64,000 bases of DNA from an uncultured bacterium (GCA_938092135.1 CALLJL010000023.1:1-64000), one strand, 5' to 3'; positions 9,203-19,103 are shown, numbered from the stretch's first letter. Notes: generated by a model not told the origin, from the sequence alone. Translations and numbers: made by a program.

Positions 9203-10531
9203 ATGAGCATCCATAAATATCTTTTAAAGCAAGTTATCAGGGAATTTCATGAAACATCATTACCGGAGGTTTTCCCCCGCGACCTTGAACTCCCGGCCAG
9301 GCCTGAAAAAATTATTGCTCTTACAGGACCGAGAAGAAGCGGAAAGACTTATTTACTATACAGTATGATAAGGAAGCTTCTGGAGCAGGGCATTCAATCC
9401 GAAAAAATAGTCTATATTAATTTTGAGGACCCCCGGCTTCGTCCATTTGAAGCAGCAGATTTCGAAACGTTTTATGAAGCTTACCGTGAACTTTACCCGA
9501 AGACTGTATTATCTGAAGATTTTAAGGGTTATCTTTTTTTTGATGAAATCCAGGCCGCTATAGGCTGGGAGCTGGGTGTACGCCGGTTATTTGAAACCAG
9601 AAAGTTTCATATCTATATAACGGGTTCTTCTTCTAAGCTGATGAGCTACGATATCGCCACCGAGCTTCGGGGAAGAGCTTTGACCTATGAGCTTTTTCCC
9701 TTTTCCTTCCAAGAGCTCCTCGTCGCCAGGGGGGTTAAATTTGATGAAGAAAGCCAGTATTCAAGTGCCCGCTTCTCTATTGCTAATGCCTTTGAAGAGT
9801 ATCTGAATTATGGGGGGTTTCCAGAAGTGATTCTAGCCGGGTCTGATGAGCAAAAAATCAGAATTCTTCAGTCTTACCTGGAAACCATGTTTCTAAGAGA
9901 TCTTTTTGAGCGTTATGAAATAAGAAATCAATTAGTCTTGAGAGAAATGGTTAAACATCTGGTTAATTCTACGGCCACTCAATTTTCTATTAGCGCTTTC
10001 TATAAATGGATAAAGACTGTATATCCCGTTACCAAGAGGACTCTGATTAATTACCTCGGTTATTTGGAGGATTCCAGGCTTTTTCTTATGCTTCGCCGGT
10101 TGTCACCTTCGCTGAAAGAGCAAGCTCTCACCCCCAAAAAAGTTTATTTGATTGATGTGGGGTTGAAAGAAGTTTTCGGGATCGGACCGAGCAGGGATAC
10201 AGGAAGAAGGCTGGAAAATATCGTCGCCATAGAGTTGATGAGGAGGCGGGCAAGAAACCCCAGGATTGATGTTTTCTTCTGGAAAGATGTCCGCAATAGA
10301 GAGGTGGACTTTGTTGTAACAGAATGGGGGCAGGTGAAAGAACTCATCCAGGTTTGCGCCGATATGTCAGATTTTAAGGTTAAAAAGCGAGAATTGAGAG
10401 CCCTCGCTGAAGCTTCTGATAAACTTAAGTGTGATGATTTGAAGGTCATCACATTTGACCAACGGGGTGAAGAAAAAATAGAGGAAAAAAACGTCAAGCT
10501 TATTCCCGCACGGGACTGGCTCTTACCATAA
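9203..10531 (+). CDS. AAA_14 / DUF4143 family ATP-binding protein
   Basis: 442 aa; Walker A TGPRRSGKTYLL, YLFFDEIQ Walker B, DUF4143 C-terminus with FWKDVRNREVDFVV. Confidence 0.93.
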   Translation: MSIHKYLLKQVIREFHETSLPEVFPRDLELPARPEKIIALTGPRRSGKTYLLYSMIRKLLEQGIQSEKIVYINFEDPRLRPFEAADFETFYEAYRELYPKTVLSEDFKGYLFFDEIQAAIGWELGVRRLFETRKFHIYITGSSSKLMSYDIATELRGRALTYELFPFSFQELLVARGVKFDEESQYSSARFSIANAFEEYLNYGGFPEVILAGSDEQKIRILQSYLETMFLRDLFERYEIRNQLVLREMVKHLVNSTATQFSISAFYKWIKTVYPVTKRTLINYLGYLEDSRLFLMLRRLSPSLKEQALTPKKVYLIDVGLKEVFGIGPSRDTGRRLENIVAIELMRRRARNPRIDVFFWKDVRNREVDFVVTEWGQVKELIQVCADMSDFKVKKRELRALAEASDKLKCDDLKVITFDQRGEEKIEEKNVKLIPARDWLLP

Positions 10532-10541
10532 ATCAAAATTA

Positions 10542-10626
10542 AATTGGTGACGCCTACTATATTTACCATTTAATCTGGCTTATTTAATTGGTAAGGCTTA
10601 CTCTATTTATAATTTAATCCGGCTAA
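10542..10626 (+). repeat. Imperfect tandem direct repeat, 2 x 41 bp (period 44)
   Basis: AATTGGTGACGCCTACTATATTTACCATTTAATCTGGCTTA and AATTGGTAAGGCTTACTCTATTTATAATTTAATCCGGCTAA match at 33/41 positions by hand. Confidence 0.8.
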
Positions 10627-12576
10627 GAATTTTAACAAAAATGTTTGTGTCCCCATTTTTTTGGCAGGAGCTGCTTTAAACCTGGCAGCCGTACTTCCGT
10701 AGTTGAATTCAATTCCATGATTTCTTTCCCCGAAATAGTTGGTATCACCATGAACAATGATGTCTTCGTCTTTTTGAGCGGCTAATATTTTTTGTTGGCC
10801 GCAGGTGGTGTCGGCAAATTTGTCTAAATCGGGATCGAAAAGCAATTCGAGCCTTTTTAAATCACCCTGAGCGAGATCTATCGAGTAATTAAAATGCGGT
10901 AACCCTGGATATTTTGACTTTTGAAAGACCGTGATAGCTATGGGAACTTTTATGGCTTTTCCATTTTTCTGTTTAAAAAGGGGAATTGGAAAATAGATAA
11001 ATTCATTGTAAGCCAGGTCGTTTCTGTCCAGAATCCCATCCTTGTTTTTATCCTTCTTGACAATGTTGTATTTCTGTCCTCCAATATCAGCCTCGATAAC
11101 AAATTCCTGGTCCTCTGGATTTAAGGAAAGGGCTTCCCCTCGGGCTGTATATCTGGTCACACCAGCGATTCTGTCGATCCGGAGATAGCGATGACGTTTG
11201 GCGAGCGCCGGTTGCGTCGCCGCCTTTATATTAAAAAGTTCGTAACTATACTTCAGGCCATCCCAGGAAAACAATTCGAATTCAAATTCCTTACTTCCTA
11301 TGTAATAATCAACTTCGCAGTAAATTTTTATGTTACCACTCAATACCTCATAATTATTATCGCCATAAACTGAGTATTGAAAAGCTGGGGGAGATATTAT
11401 TTCGACCGCCCCACCAAGATTAAAAGAATTCCGCAAGATGATAAGATTGACTTCAAGGCCAGCACTTGCCCAGCTTAAACCAACTCCAGCTTCCCCAAAG
11501 CCAATCAATTGGGACTGGAAATGAGATCCGGCGCTTATTTTTGGTTGGTCGGTTACTCCGCCTCGGGCATCGAGCTGTCCTCCTCCAGTCATGCCCACTT
11601 TCCCGGTAATGGGAATCGGCCCGATGGTAAACTGGAAGGGAAATTCAATTTCAAGTAGATCGTCCTTTTTAAAAATAGTATAGTTATTATCATATCTGAG
11701 AATGATCTCATCACTCATCTTAATGCCGGCAGCGGTTTCCAAGGCGGCTACTTCTGTCAGATCCCTCAGATTTTTTAACAAACTGTATTTTAAATAACTA
11801 TCGTTATCTTTCCGATATATTCCGGCATCAATAAAGGAAACCTTATTTCCGAATACCGTCAAATCGCACTTGATGGCTGAATTGAGATCAAGCCCCTTTT
11901 TATTCTCTTCACCTTTAATGGACAAATTGGCGCCCAGACGGACGCCAAAATCCTCAAGGCCTTTTCCATCCGGATTCCCCCAGGAATCATCCCAGTTCCA
12001 TTCCCAGTTAAATGGAAAGGGATCATATATGTCCTGGGTTTCGGCTGATTTAAGAGCTTCATTGTATTCTTTCAACCAGGTCTGATAAGGCGAAGAATAT
12101 ATTCGGGAGGAAAGAAGCGTTGCTTGAAATATTTTTTTCTGCCGATCGAAATTTTCTACTGGAACCTTTAGTCTTAAAAACCTAACACGGCCTGCCGCAC
12201 CTTTAACCAACCGCCCTTCCTGGTTTCTTAAGGAAAAGCCGTATTTATTCAAGAAGTTTTCAAATTCATTAAGCTGTTTTATATAATCTTCGGCCTTTAT
12301 TGAAGCGACAGTTCCATCTTTCTTCTTAAAAGTTACCATCTGATCTTTAGTTAGGCCCAGTTCCTCAAGAGTTATGGGTTTAATTATTTTCTTGATATCA
12401 TAAGGGGGTGGGGCGGCTTCTAATTTTTCTAAGGGAATGATTATTGGCTTGAACTTGACGGTGAGCACGCCTGGTCTACGAAGCAACCTTACTTGGCTCT
12501 GGGAGGAAGCGGATCCAAAAAAATAAAAGAGCAAAAAAATTAATACCCCTGACCTAAAAAAAATCCCTTTTTTCAT
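10603..12576 (-). CDS. Hypothetical secreted protein
   Basis: 657 aa; N-terminal signal peptide MKKGIFFRSGVLIFLLFYFFGSASSQ; RBS-like aaga/gggat region before ATG; no family recognised. Confidence 0.7.
   Translation of the reverse strand: MKKGIFFRSGVLIFLLFYFFGSASSQSQVRLLRRPGVLTVKFKPIIIPLEKLEAAPPPYDIKKIIKPITLEELGLTKDQMVTFKKKDGTVASIKAEDYIKQLNEFENFLNKYGFSLRNQEGRLVKGAAGRVRFLRLKVPVENFDRQKKIFQATLLSSRIYSSPYQTWLKEYNEALKSAETQDIYDPFPFNWEWNWDDSWGNPDGKGLEDFGVRLGANLSIKGEENKKGLDLNSAIKCDLTVFGNKVSFIDAGIYRKDNDSYLKYSLLKNLRDLTEVAALETAAGIKMSDEIILRYDNNYTIFKKDDLLEIEFPFQFTIGPIPITGKVGMTGGGQLDARGGVTDQPKISAGSHFQSQLIGFGEAGVGLSWASAGLEVNLIILRNSFNLGGAVEIISPPAFQYSVYGDNNYEVLSGNIKIYCEVDYYIGSKEFEFELFSWDGLKYSYELFNIKAATQPALAKRHRYLRIDRIAGVTRYTARGEALSLNPEDQEFVIEADIGGQKYNIVKKDKNKDGILDRNDLAYNEFIYFPIPLFKQKNGKAIKVPIAITVFQKSKYPGLPHFNYSIDLAQGDLKRLELLFDPDLDKFADTTCGQQKILAAQKDEDIIVHGDTNYFGERNHGIEFNYGSTAARFKAAPAKKMGTQTFLLKFLAGLNYK
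10642..10662 (+). repeat. Dispersed motif copy B (TTTGTGTCCCCATTTTTTT)
   Basis: Same core as copy A and same orientation; lies inside the 3' end of the 10603-12576 ORF (read as KKMGTQTF). Confidence 0.7.
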
Positions 12577-12899
12577 CTTCTTATCCCTCTTTTAAGAACT
12601 ACTTTATTCTTTGGCCTTTTGTCAAATGAAGCCTTCTTTAGTCTTTCTCTTCATGGCCTATTATGGGTTTAGCATTCAAATCCGATCTGGGACTGAAAAA
12701 TGAAAGATTAAAAAATTATTATATTTTGAAAAGAAAATTGGTTATAAAAAGAAGATTGGGAATATATTTTTCTTTTATTTTCTTTACCTCCAATGGTCAC
12801 CATTTCTACAATTGTCTCCATTTCTAGCAAAAATTTCGGTTAAAAAACCCTTTTTTTGAATAAGCCTATTTTTTATAATTTAATCTGTGAATTTAGCCT

Positions 12900-14054
12900 G
12901 TGCGGGTTGAGATAATTTTTCTGAGGTCAATTCCTTTATTCCTGAGCAGTTTTCGGTTTGTTATCGTTTTGTTTCTGATTGGTCTGGCCATAGCCTGTAA
13001 GGTTGGCGAAGTTGATCCCCACCAAAAAGTGGATCACCTTTTTTCAAGCCTTATTTCAAAAAATGAACCCGGAGTAGCTACACTCGTTATCAAAGAGGGT
13101 CAAGAAGTTTTCAAAAAAGGTTATGGAGTAAGGGAGCTTCGCACGTTTCGTCCGATTGATAATCACACCAATTTCCGCCTGGCCTCATTAACTAAAGCCT
13201 TTACCGCGACGGCCATCATGCTTCTTGTTCGGGAGGGAAAGCTTGCCTATCAAGATCGATTGACCGATATATTTCCGGATTTCCCTGAATATGGTCAGGA
13301 GATTAAAATTCTCAATCTTCTTCAGCATACTTCAGGTTTACCTGATTATGAAGATCTTATGCCTCCCTGTGAAAGAAATAAACCAATTGAGGAAGTTCAA
13401 ATTAGGGATCAAGAGGTGCTGGCCCTTTTAAAGAAAACAGATAAGGGCAAATTTCCACCGGGTACTCATTGGGCTTACAGCAATTCAGGCTATGTTCTAC
13501 TTGGTTTAATCGTAGAAAAAATTTCGGGCCAATCGCTTCCTGATTTTTTAGAGCAAAGAATATTTGTTCCCCTGGGAATGAAGAATACTGGGGCTTATGT
13601 TCGCGGCCAGAAGGAAATTCCTGAGCGGGCTTTTGGTCATTCCAAAAGAAAGGGACAATGGGTGGAAACTGACCAGAGTCCAACTTCAGCGACCCTGGGC
13701 GACGGCGGAATTTATTCCTCCCTTGAAGATCTGGCCAAATGGGATGAGGCCTGGCGAGGCCATAAATTGTTTAATGGAGAAGAAATTAAGCTTGCCCTGA
13801 CTCCGGTAAAGGTTCCCGGTAGAGGCCCAACCGAGCCTGATGGGAACCCGGCGGCCTATGGCTTTGGCTGGTTTCTTAATCCCTGGAAAGGTCATCAAAG
13901 GATCTGGCATTATGGTGAGACCATTGGCTTCCGTACAGCCTACCAACGTTTTCCAGATAAAAATCTAACGGTGATTGTTTTAGCCAATCGCTCTGATCTT
14001 GAAGCGATCTCCCTGGCCCTCAAGGTGGCCGAATTTTACCTGATCAAAGATTGA
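12900..14054 (+). CDS. Beta-lactamase family serine hydrolase (class C / PF00144)
   Basis: 384 aa; SLTK (SxxK) in NFRLASLTKAFTATAI, YSNSGY (YxN), WHYGETIGF. Confidence 0.92.
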   Translation: MRVEIIFLRSIPLFLSSFRFVIVLFLIGLAIACKVGEVDPHQKVDHLFSSLISKNEPGVATLVIKEGQEVFKKGYGVRELRTFRPIDNHTNFRLASLTKAFTATAIMLLVREGKLAYQDRLTDIFPDFPEYGQEIKILNLLQHTSGLPDYEDLMPPCERNKPIEEVQIRDQEVLALLKKTDKGKFPPGTHWAYSNSGYVLLGLIVEKISGQSLPDFLEQRIFVPLGMKNTGAYVRGQKEIPERAFGHSKRKGQWVETDQSPTSATLGDGGIYSSLEDLAKWDEAWRGHKLFNGEEIKLALTPVKVPGRGPTEPDGNPAAYGFGWFLNPWKGHQRIWHYGETIGFRTAYQRFPDKNLTVIVLANRSDLEAISLALKVAEFYLIKD

Positions 14055-14059
14055 ATTTT

Positions 14060-15139
14060 TCATCTAATTGAGATTGATTTTAATTTGTTATGAGGCGTTT
14101 TTAATTTACCCTCGGGTAAATATTTCTTGGGGAAGCAGGCCGCCACAGTATAATTCGGATCAACTACCTGGGCTATTCTGGCGACCCCGACCTGGGAAAG
14201 AAGCTGATAGGCATCCATCATTTCCAGGCCGAAATCTTTAACCAGCCATTCAACCATCTCTTTATGGGCAATCCGGAAGGCATCCTCCAGGGGCCGGTAG
14301 CTGCCGACGCTCATAATATATTCATCGCTTTCCACTCGAGGCCAGCTGATCTTCCAGCTTTTAATAACCTCCACAACGAAAGTAACTTTCATGGCTGCTT
14401 CAACCGCGGTGCCAATGATCTCTCCATCTCCCTGAACCAAATGGGCATCGCCCATGAAAAGGAGAGCCCCCTTAACATTAACGGGCAAATAAATGGTGTT
14501 TCCAGCTCTTACCTCAGGAAAATCGAGATTGCCGCCAAAAGCTTCAGGAACGACCGTCCATCGGGCTTCATTATGGGCGGGCGCAACTCCTAAACAGCCG
14601 AGGAATGGCCGCATCGGTATTTCCCAGGTGAAATTGCCGCTCAAAGCTTTAAAGCGAACTGTATTTTTTTCCCGATTTATTTCATACCACCAAACCTTTT
14701 CGGGCAAAGGAGAATGAAGCAAAGCTGTGTATTCGGTGACACTCAGGGCCCCGAAAAAGGGGAAATAACTGCTGATACCATAATCGCGGGCTGGCTCCAG
14801 TTTAATCAGGTGAACAGCTAAGGTATCACCAGGTTCAGCTCCTTCAACATAAAAGGGTCCTGTTTGGGGATTATCATGGTCGGGTGGAATAACCTGCGTG
14901 GGTATATCCAGGGGCGATTTGACCCGGCCATCATAGCAATCCTCAGTTGCTGTTTCGATAATCCAGCCTGGCTTGATACTCAGGACGGGTTTATGCTGGC
15001 CAAAAGTATATTTATACTCTCCGGGCTTGGGAATATAAGTTACTTTTTTAACCTTGGCCTGAAGATGGGTCGGGGAAAGCGGATAAACAATCAAAGCAAC
15101 CAAAATAGGGAGAATAATCAGAACCCCATGTTTTCTCAT
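14060..15139 (-). CDS. Acetamidase/formamidase family protein, secreted
   Basis: 359 aa; signal peptide; GPFYVEGAEPGDTLAVHL, RPFLGCLGVAP, GDAHLVQGDGEIIGTAVE. Confidence 0.9.
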   Translation of the reverse strand: MRKHGVLIILPILVALIVYPLSPTHLQAKVKKVTYIPKPGEYKYTFGQHKPVLSIKPGWIIETATEDCYDGRVKSPLDIPTQVIPPDHDNPQTGPFYVEGAEPGDTLAVHLIKLEPARDYGISSYFPFFGALSVTEYTALLHSPLPEKVWWYEINREKNTVRFKALSGNFTWEIPMRPFLGCLGVAPAHNEARWTVVPEAFGGNLDFPEVRAGNTIYLPVNVKGALLFMGDAHLVQGDGEIIGTAVEAAMKVTFVVEVIKSWKISWPRVESDEYIMSVGSYRPLEDAFRIAHKEMVEWLVKDFGLEMMDAYQLLSQVGVARIAQVVDPNYTVAACFPKKYLPEGKLKTPHNKLKSISIR

Positions 15140-15430
15140 CTCATTTCCCTCCTTTTTTAATTGGCTAATCTTTTCATTCCATTCTGTTAATTTTATCTTT
15201 TTTAGTCTTTTTTAAAAGATTTTCTTTCAATTTTCGGACCGATCAGCCCTTGGCCATGGACGTTAATTTGGACCTGATAATGAAATTTTTAAAAAAGAAA
15301 ACCATTAGCTTTTAAATATGAGACTCTTTAAAAATCTTTTATACAAAGGGAGTTCAAATCTAAATAAAAAAGTTTAACTTCTCAGGGATTATTGTCAGGT
15401 TTGAAGCCTCGGGCTTTTCTTTTAGCTGAA

Positions 15431-16420
15431 TTATCTTAATTGAAAAGTAATGGTTACTATAAAAATAACGCCACGGGGTCGGCCATTGATGATCATAGGC
15501 TCATAAATCCATTGCCGAACGGCATCGATGGCCGCCTGGTCAAGGAGAGGAACGGAGCGAATTACTTTAACATTCTGCACTCGGCCGTAAATATCAGTGG
15601 TCGCTTCAAGAATAACGACGCCTTCAACTCTAGCCTGACGGGCGACTTCAGGATAAACCGGATCAACCTTGTGGAGCAGCTTGGGAGGCTTAATATCACC
15701 AAAGGCCCTTACCGGAGCTTCCACTTCGCCAATGACCCCACCGAGAACGCCACCAACCACCCCGCCTAAAACCCCACCAACCACCCCGCCTTCGACTCCT
15801 CCCTCCACCCCGCCTTCAACGCCAAAATCGCTGACCTGTTCTTCGGGTATTTCTTGAGGAATCTCCACTGGGGCAATAAGTTTTCCCGGCTGAATAATAG
15901 CCTGGGTCTGAACGGGCCTTATTCTTGTTTTTCCTTCTGAGGAACGTTTTTTAGGCGGAGGTGGGGGAGGGGGTGGAGGCGGAGGAGGAACCGGAGCAAC
16001 AAAGGCAGTATAAATTTCGACCGGAGGTGGCGTCCCTGGATTGAGTAAAGGAAGAATAACCAAGAGAGAAACAGCGGCAATATGCGCCGCCAGAGAAAGG
16101 GGAAAGGCGATTACTTTAAATGTCAGTCCCTTTTTCTTTTCAATAAAGGAATCAGCAAAAAGAGGCCTGGCCCCTTCCCTAAATCCGATTTTTTTATTAA
16201 TATAGGTCATAACTTTCTGAGTAAATGAGTTCCAGTAATTTTCGTCTTTCAAGTTAGATTCTAAGGAGCGAGCCTTCCTTTGTAAAGCCCTAAGCTCAGC
16301 AATTTGATGACGGCAATCTTCGCATTGCTCAAGATGGCGGGCCATAAGCTCTTTTTCATGGGCCTCAAGGTCGCCATCAAAATAGGTCCTGAGGCGCTCG
16401 CTAAAATATTTATGGTTCAT
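15431..16420 (-). CDS. Anti-sigma-factor-type zinc finger / TonB C-terminal fusion protein
   Basis: 329 aa; N-terminal HLEQCEDC (HxxxCxxC), TM segment, PPPPPPPPPPPP, GGV repeats, C-terminal TonB domain (PVYPEVARQARVEGVVILEATTDIYGRVQNVKVI). Confidence 0.9.
   Translation of the reverse strand: MNHKYFSERLRTYFDGDLEAHEKELMARHLEQCEDCRHQIAELRALQRKARSLESNLKDENYWNSFTQKVMTYINKKIGFREGARPLFADSFIEKKKGLTFKVIAFPLSLAAHIAAVSLLVILPLLNPGTPPPVEIYTAFVAPVPPPPPPPPPPPPKKRSSEGKTRIRPVQTQAIIQPGKLIAPVEIPQEIPEEQVSDFGVEGGVEGGVEGGVVGGVLGGVVGGVLGGVIGEVEAPVRAFGDIKPPKLLHKVDPVYPEVARQARVEGVVILEATTDIYGRVQNVKVIRSVPLLDQAAIDAVRQWIYEPMIINGRPRGVIFIVTITFQLR
15732..15822. repeat. 12-nt-period in-frame repeat coding (GVxG)n
   Basis: ccaccaaccaccccgcctaaaaccccaccaaccaccccgcc...; encodes GVEGGVEGGVEGGVVGGVLGGVVGGVLGGVIG on the minus strand. 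Confidence 0.85.
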
Positions 16421-16789
16421 TTTATTTCTCCAAAAAATCGACTAATTCCTGGTGTAATTTTTTTCGCCCTTCTTGGCCTGACTGATGTCCCATTGATCAA
16501 GGACTTTTTCTGATCTCATTGACTTCCCACATTATATATACTTTTGAGAAAGCCATTTATTCCCTTTTTTCATGATTTCCCCTTTCTCCAGAATAATTAA
16601 GAGCAATATTTGTGCCAACTTGAGAAAGATCCATTTAAGAGAACTAAGGGCGGAAAAAGGGGGAAGATTTTATTAAAGCTGAATAAAAACTGAATAAAAA
16701 CAGATTTAGATAAAAAAATTTAAAGGCAAAGATTAAAAAACTTTACACTTTGGGTTAAAAAGCTTTTTCAGGGCCTTGCCAAGCTGCTT

Positions 16790-17998
16790 TCAGAGATAAC
16801 GGCGGGGAAGGAGCGGATTTAATCCTAAGAGAAGGCGGTAGGTGGAAATTCCCGAAGCTGACGCCAGCGAAGCGGCGGTTAAGGGAGAGCTTTTTTCAGA
16901 GTCAAGGAGAATGGCTTCATCGCCAATTTTAATTTTAGAATTTTTTTTAAGATCGATCATAAGATGATTAGCGGTTATCAGAGGAAGGACAAGAAAGCTT
17001 TCCCCCCTGATTATGGCCTGGCTTTGACCACCTAGCTGGACCTGGTAGCCGTCGGAATAACCTATGGCCAGGGTAGCCACCCTCATTTTTTGAGGAGCCT
17101 TAAAAACCCGATGATAGGAAAGGGTTTCTCCAGGGTTCAGTTCCTTGATAAAAATTACCCTGGCTTTAAGGCGAAGAGCTGGTCTGAGGTCGAGAGGATC
17201 TTCTTTCTGAGTTTGCTCATTGGGGTAATAGCCATAAAGAGTAATGCCAGGACGGACCATGTCTAAATAAAAATCAGGCGAAGTGAGCAGGCCTGCTGAG
17301 CTCGCCGCATGGCGCAGTCCACAATTGATGCCCTTTTCTTTCGCTTGAAAATAAACTTCGTTGAGACGCCGAACCTGTTCCCGATCAAATTCCGGTTCTT
17401 CCGTTAAGGTTGTAGCCAAACCTTCAAGAGAAAGATAGGGACTTAGGGCTATTTTTTCAATTAGGGAAAAAGCTTGCTGATAGGGAAGGCCGGTTCGGCC
17501 CATTCCGGTATCTATATCAATATGAATGGAAACTTTTTGCTTTTTCTTGGCAGCCGCCTCAATGAGATAAAAAACTTCGTCCGTCCAAATTGATTGACTG
17601 AGACGATAATTAATTATTGTTTCCGCCTCATGGCGACTAAAGGGACCAAAGTTAAGAATGGGGCATTTTAGGCCAGCTTCGCGGAGTCGGACAGCTTCTT
17701 CAAGTTTACCCACCATCAGCCAATCAGTCCCGGCTTGTTCTAAAACCCGAGATACTTCAATTAAGCCATGACCGTAGGCATTGGCTTTGACCACGGCCAT
17801 TACCTTAACTCCCACCCGCTTTTTGATCTGCAGGAAATTCCATTTGATGGCCTCCAGGTCAATTTCTATCCAGGGGTCCATCAGACTTTTCCGGTGTTCT
17901 GTAATTGAAATTTCAGGGAAAGATTCAGATGGTTGAGATCTTAGAAGTAAACCTGGGGCGGCCAAACAAGAAAAATTAAAAAACTCTCTTCTTTTCAA
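16790..17998 (-). CDS. alr: Alanine racemase with N-terminal Tat-like leader
   Basis: 402 aa; MAVVKANAYGHG PLP-lysine motif, ATLAIGYSDGYQV; leader MKRREFFNFSCLAAPGLLLRSQ precedes the usual start of the fold (PWIEIDLEAIKWN). Confidence 0.92.
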   Translation of the reverse strand: MKRREFFNFSCLAAPGLLLRSQPSESFPEISITEHRKSLMDPWIEIDLEAIKWNFLQIKKRVGVKVMAVVKANAYGHGLIEVSRVLEQAGTDWLMVGKLEEAVRLREAGLKCPILNFGPFSRHEAETIINYRLSQSIWTDEVFYLIEAAAKKKQKVSIHIDIDTGMGRTGLPYQQAFSLIEKIALSPYLSLEGLATTLTEEPEFDREQVRRLNEVYFQAKEKGINCGLRHAASSAGLLTSPDFYLDMVRPGITLYGYYPNEQTQKEDPLDLRPALRLKARVIFIKELNPGETLSYHRVFKAPQKMRVATLAIGYSDGYQVQLGGQSQAIIRGESFLVLPLITANHLMIDLKKNSKIKIGDEAILLDSEKSSPLTAASLASASGISTYRLLLGLNPLLPRRYL

Positions 17999-18083
17999 AT
18001 TTTACTCCTTCATAGAAATATTTAATTTATAGAAATTTTAATTGAAATTTTAATAGAAATTTTTTAAAACCTTTTGCTTTAAC

Positions 18084-18281
18084 TTAAACTTTTTCCTTTT
18101 GGCTCAATTCTTCAATTTCTTTTTCCACTTCTCTGAGTTCAGCCTCGAGATCTTCCTTGTATCTTTTGAGCATCCTTAAATATTCTTCTTTACTCGGATA
18201 TGATGGTGGCCAGTGGAAATAGAAACCGAAAGGGAAGAAGCCAAAACGGAAGCCGCCAAACATTCTTCCCCGAGCGAACAT
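18084..18281 (-). CDS. Small DUF5320-like protein
   Basis: MFARGRMFGGFRFGFFPFGFYF...YLRMLKRYKEDLEAELREVEKEIEEL; internal start preferred over 18329 because of the AAGGAGG RBS just upstream. Confidence 0.65.
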   Translation of the reverse strand: MFARGRMFGGFRFGFFPFGFYFHWPPSYPSKEEYLRMLKRYKEDLEAELREVEKEIEELSQKEKV

Positions 18282-18443
18282 TTTTTCCTCCTTTTTAATT
18301 ATTTTAATAAATCTAATTTTCTCAGGCAATTTAACCCGTTGAGATAACCTGGTGATTATTTAAATACCAATTTATAGCCAAATTTTTATTTAGGTTTGAT
18401 TAACTATCAACAATTTTTTATTATTTTTTAAGTCTCTTTAAGG

Positions 18444-19103
18444 TTGATGAGGATGGAAAAATGGAAGCTGGTTTATCTAGCCAAAAATATGAAGGCTTTT
18501 TATTTGGCATCGCCTGAAACAATTGAGAGCGATTTGAATTTTCTGAAAAAGAGATTTCGCTACCGGCGAATTGGGATTTTAAAAGAACAGGCCCAGCTCT
18601 TTTCTAAACCCCTTGAGGAACCTCTAGTTGTTTTCGATGAAGATGAAATTGGCCCCTTGGTTGAATGGCCATCCCTTAAAGGGATCATGGCCAAGGTTCT
18701 TCCTCTGGCCTCTCTTTTTATGGTGCCGATTCTGAGTTCAAAGTGCTGGCTGGTTCAATGGCAACCTTATTTTTTCTGGATTCTCCGTCGGGAAAAGCCT
18801 TTTTCATCTCAGGAGTTTCGCTTAATTTTACGGCTTCTGACTTACATTCCGATTGATATGGCGGAAAAAGAAGAGGAGAGAATGGCCGGCGCTTTAAAAA
18901 AGAAAGAATGGTCAAGCTATCTTACGTCAAGGCTTGAACGATTGTCCCAAGAGGCCACCAAACGCTTCTGGCGCTGGCCGGAGGAAGCTGCGGGCAAGAT
19001 AAAACTCGGGCTTATCGATCCTTTGGGTCTTTTGCCCTCAATCCCTTCTCCAGATGAGTTTCCCTTTACCTTCCCTGTAGGCATCTTTTTTATCGATAAT
19101 TGA
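18444..19103 (+). CDS. Hypothetical protein
   Basis: 219 aa ORF, MRMEKWKLVYLAKNMKAFYLASPETIESDLNFLKKRF...; no clear family. Confidence 0.6.
   Translation: MMRMEKWKLVYLAKNMKAFYLASPETIESDLNFLKKRFRYRRIGILKEQAQLFSKPLEEPLVVFDEDEIGPLVEWPSLKGIMAKVLPLASLFMVPILSSKCWLVQWQPYFFWILRREKPFSSQEFRLILRLLTYIPIDMAEKEEERMAGALKKKEWSSYLTSRLERLSQEATKRFWRWPEEAAGKIKLGLIDPLGLLPSIPSPDEFPFTFPVGIFFIDN

Noticed and set aside
15669-15857. Plus-strand TPPxTPP repeat ORF; possible repeat protein or CRISPR-like array
   Set aside because: Antisense of the GVxG linker of the TonB fusion; the 12-nt in-frame period has no spacers, so it is not CRISPR.
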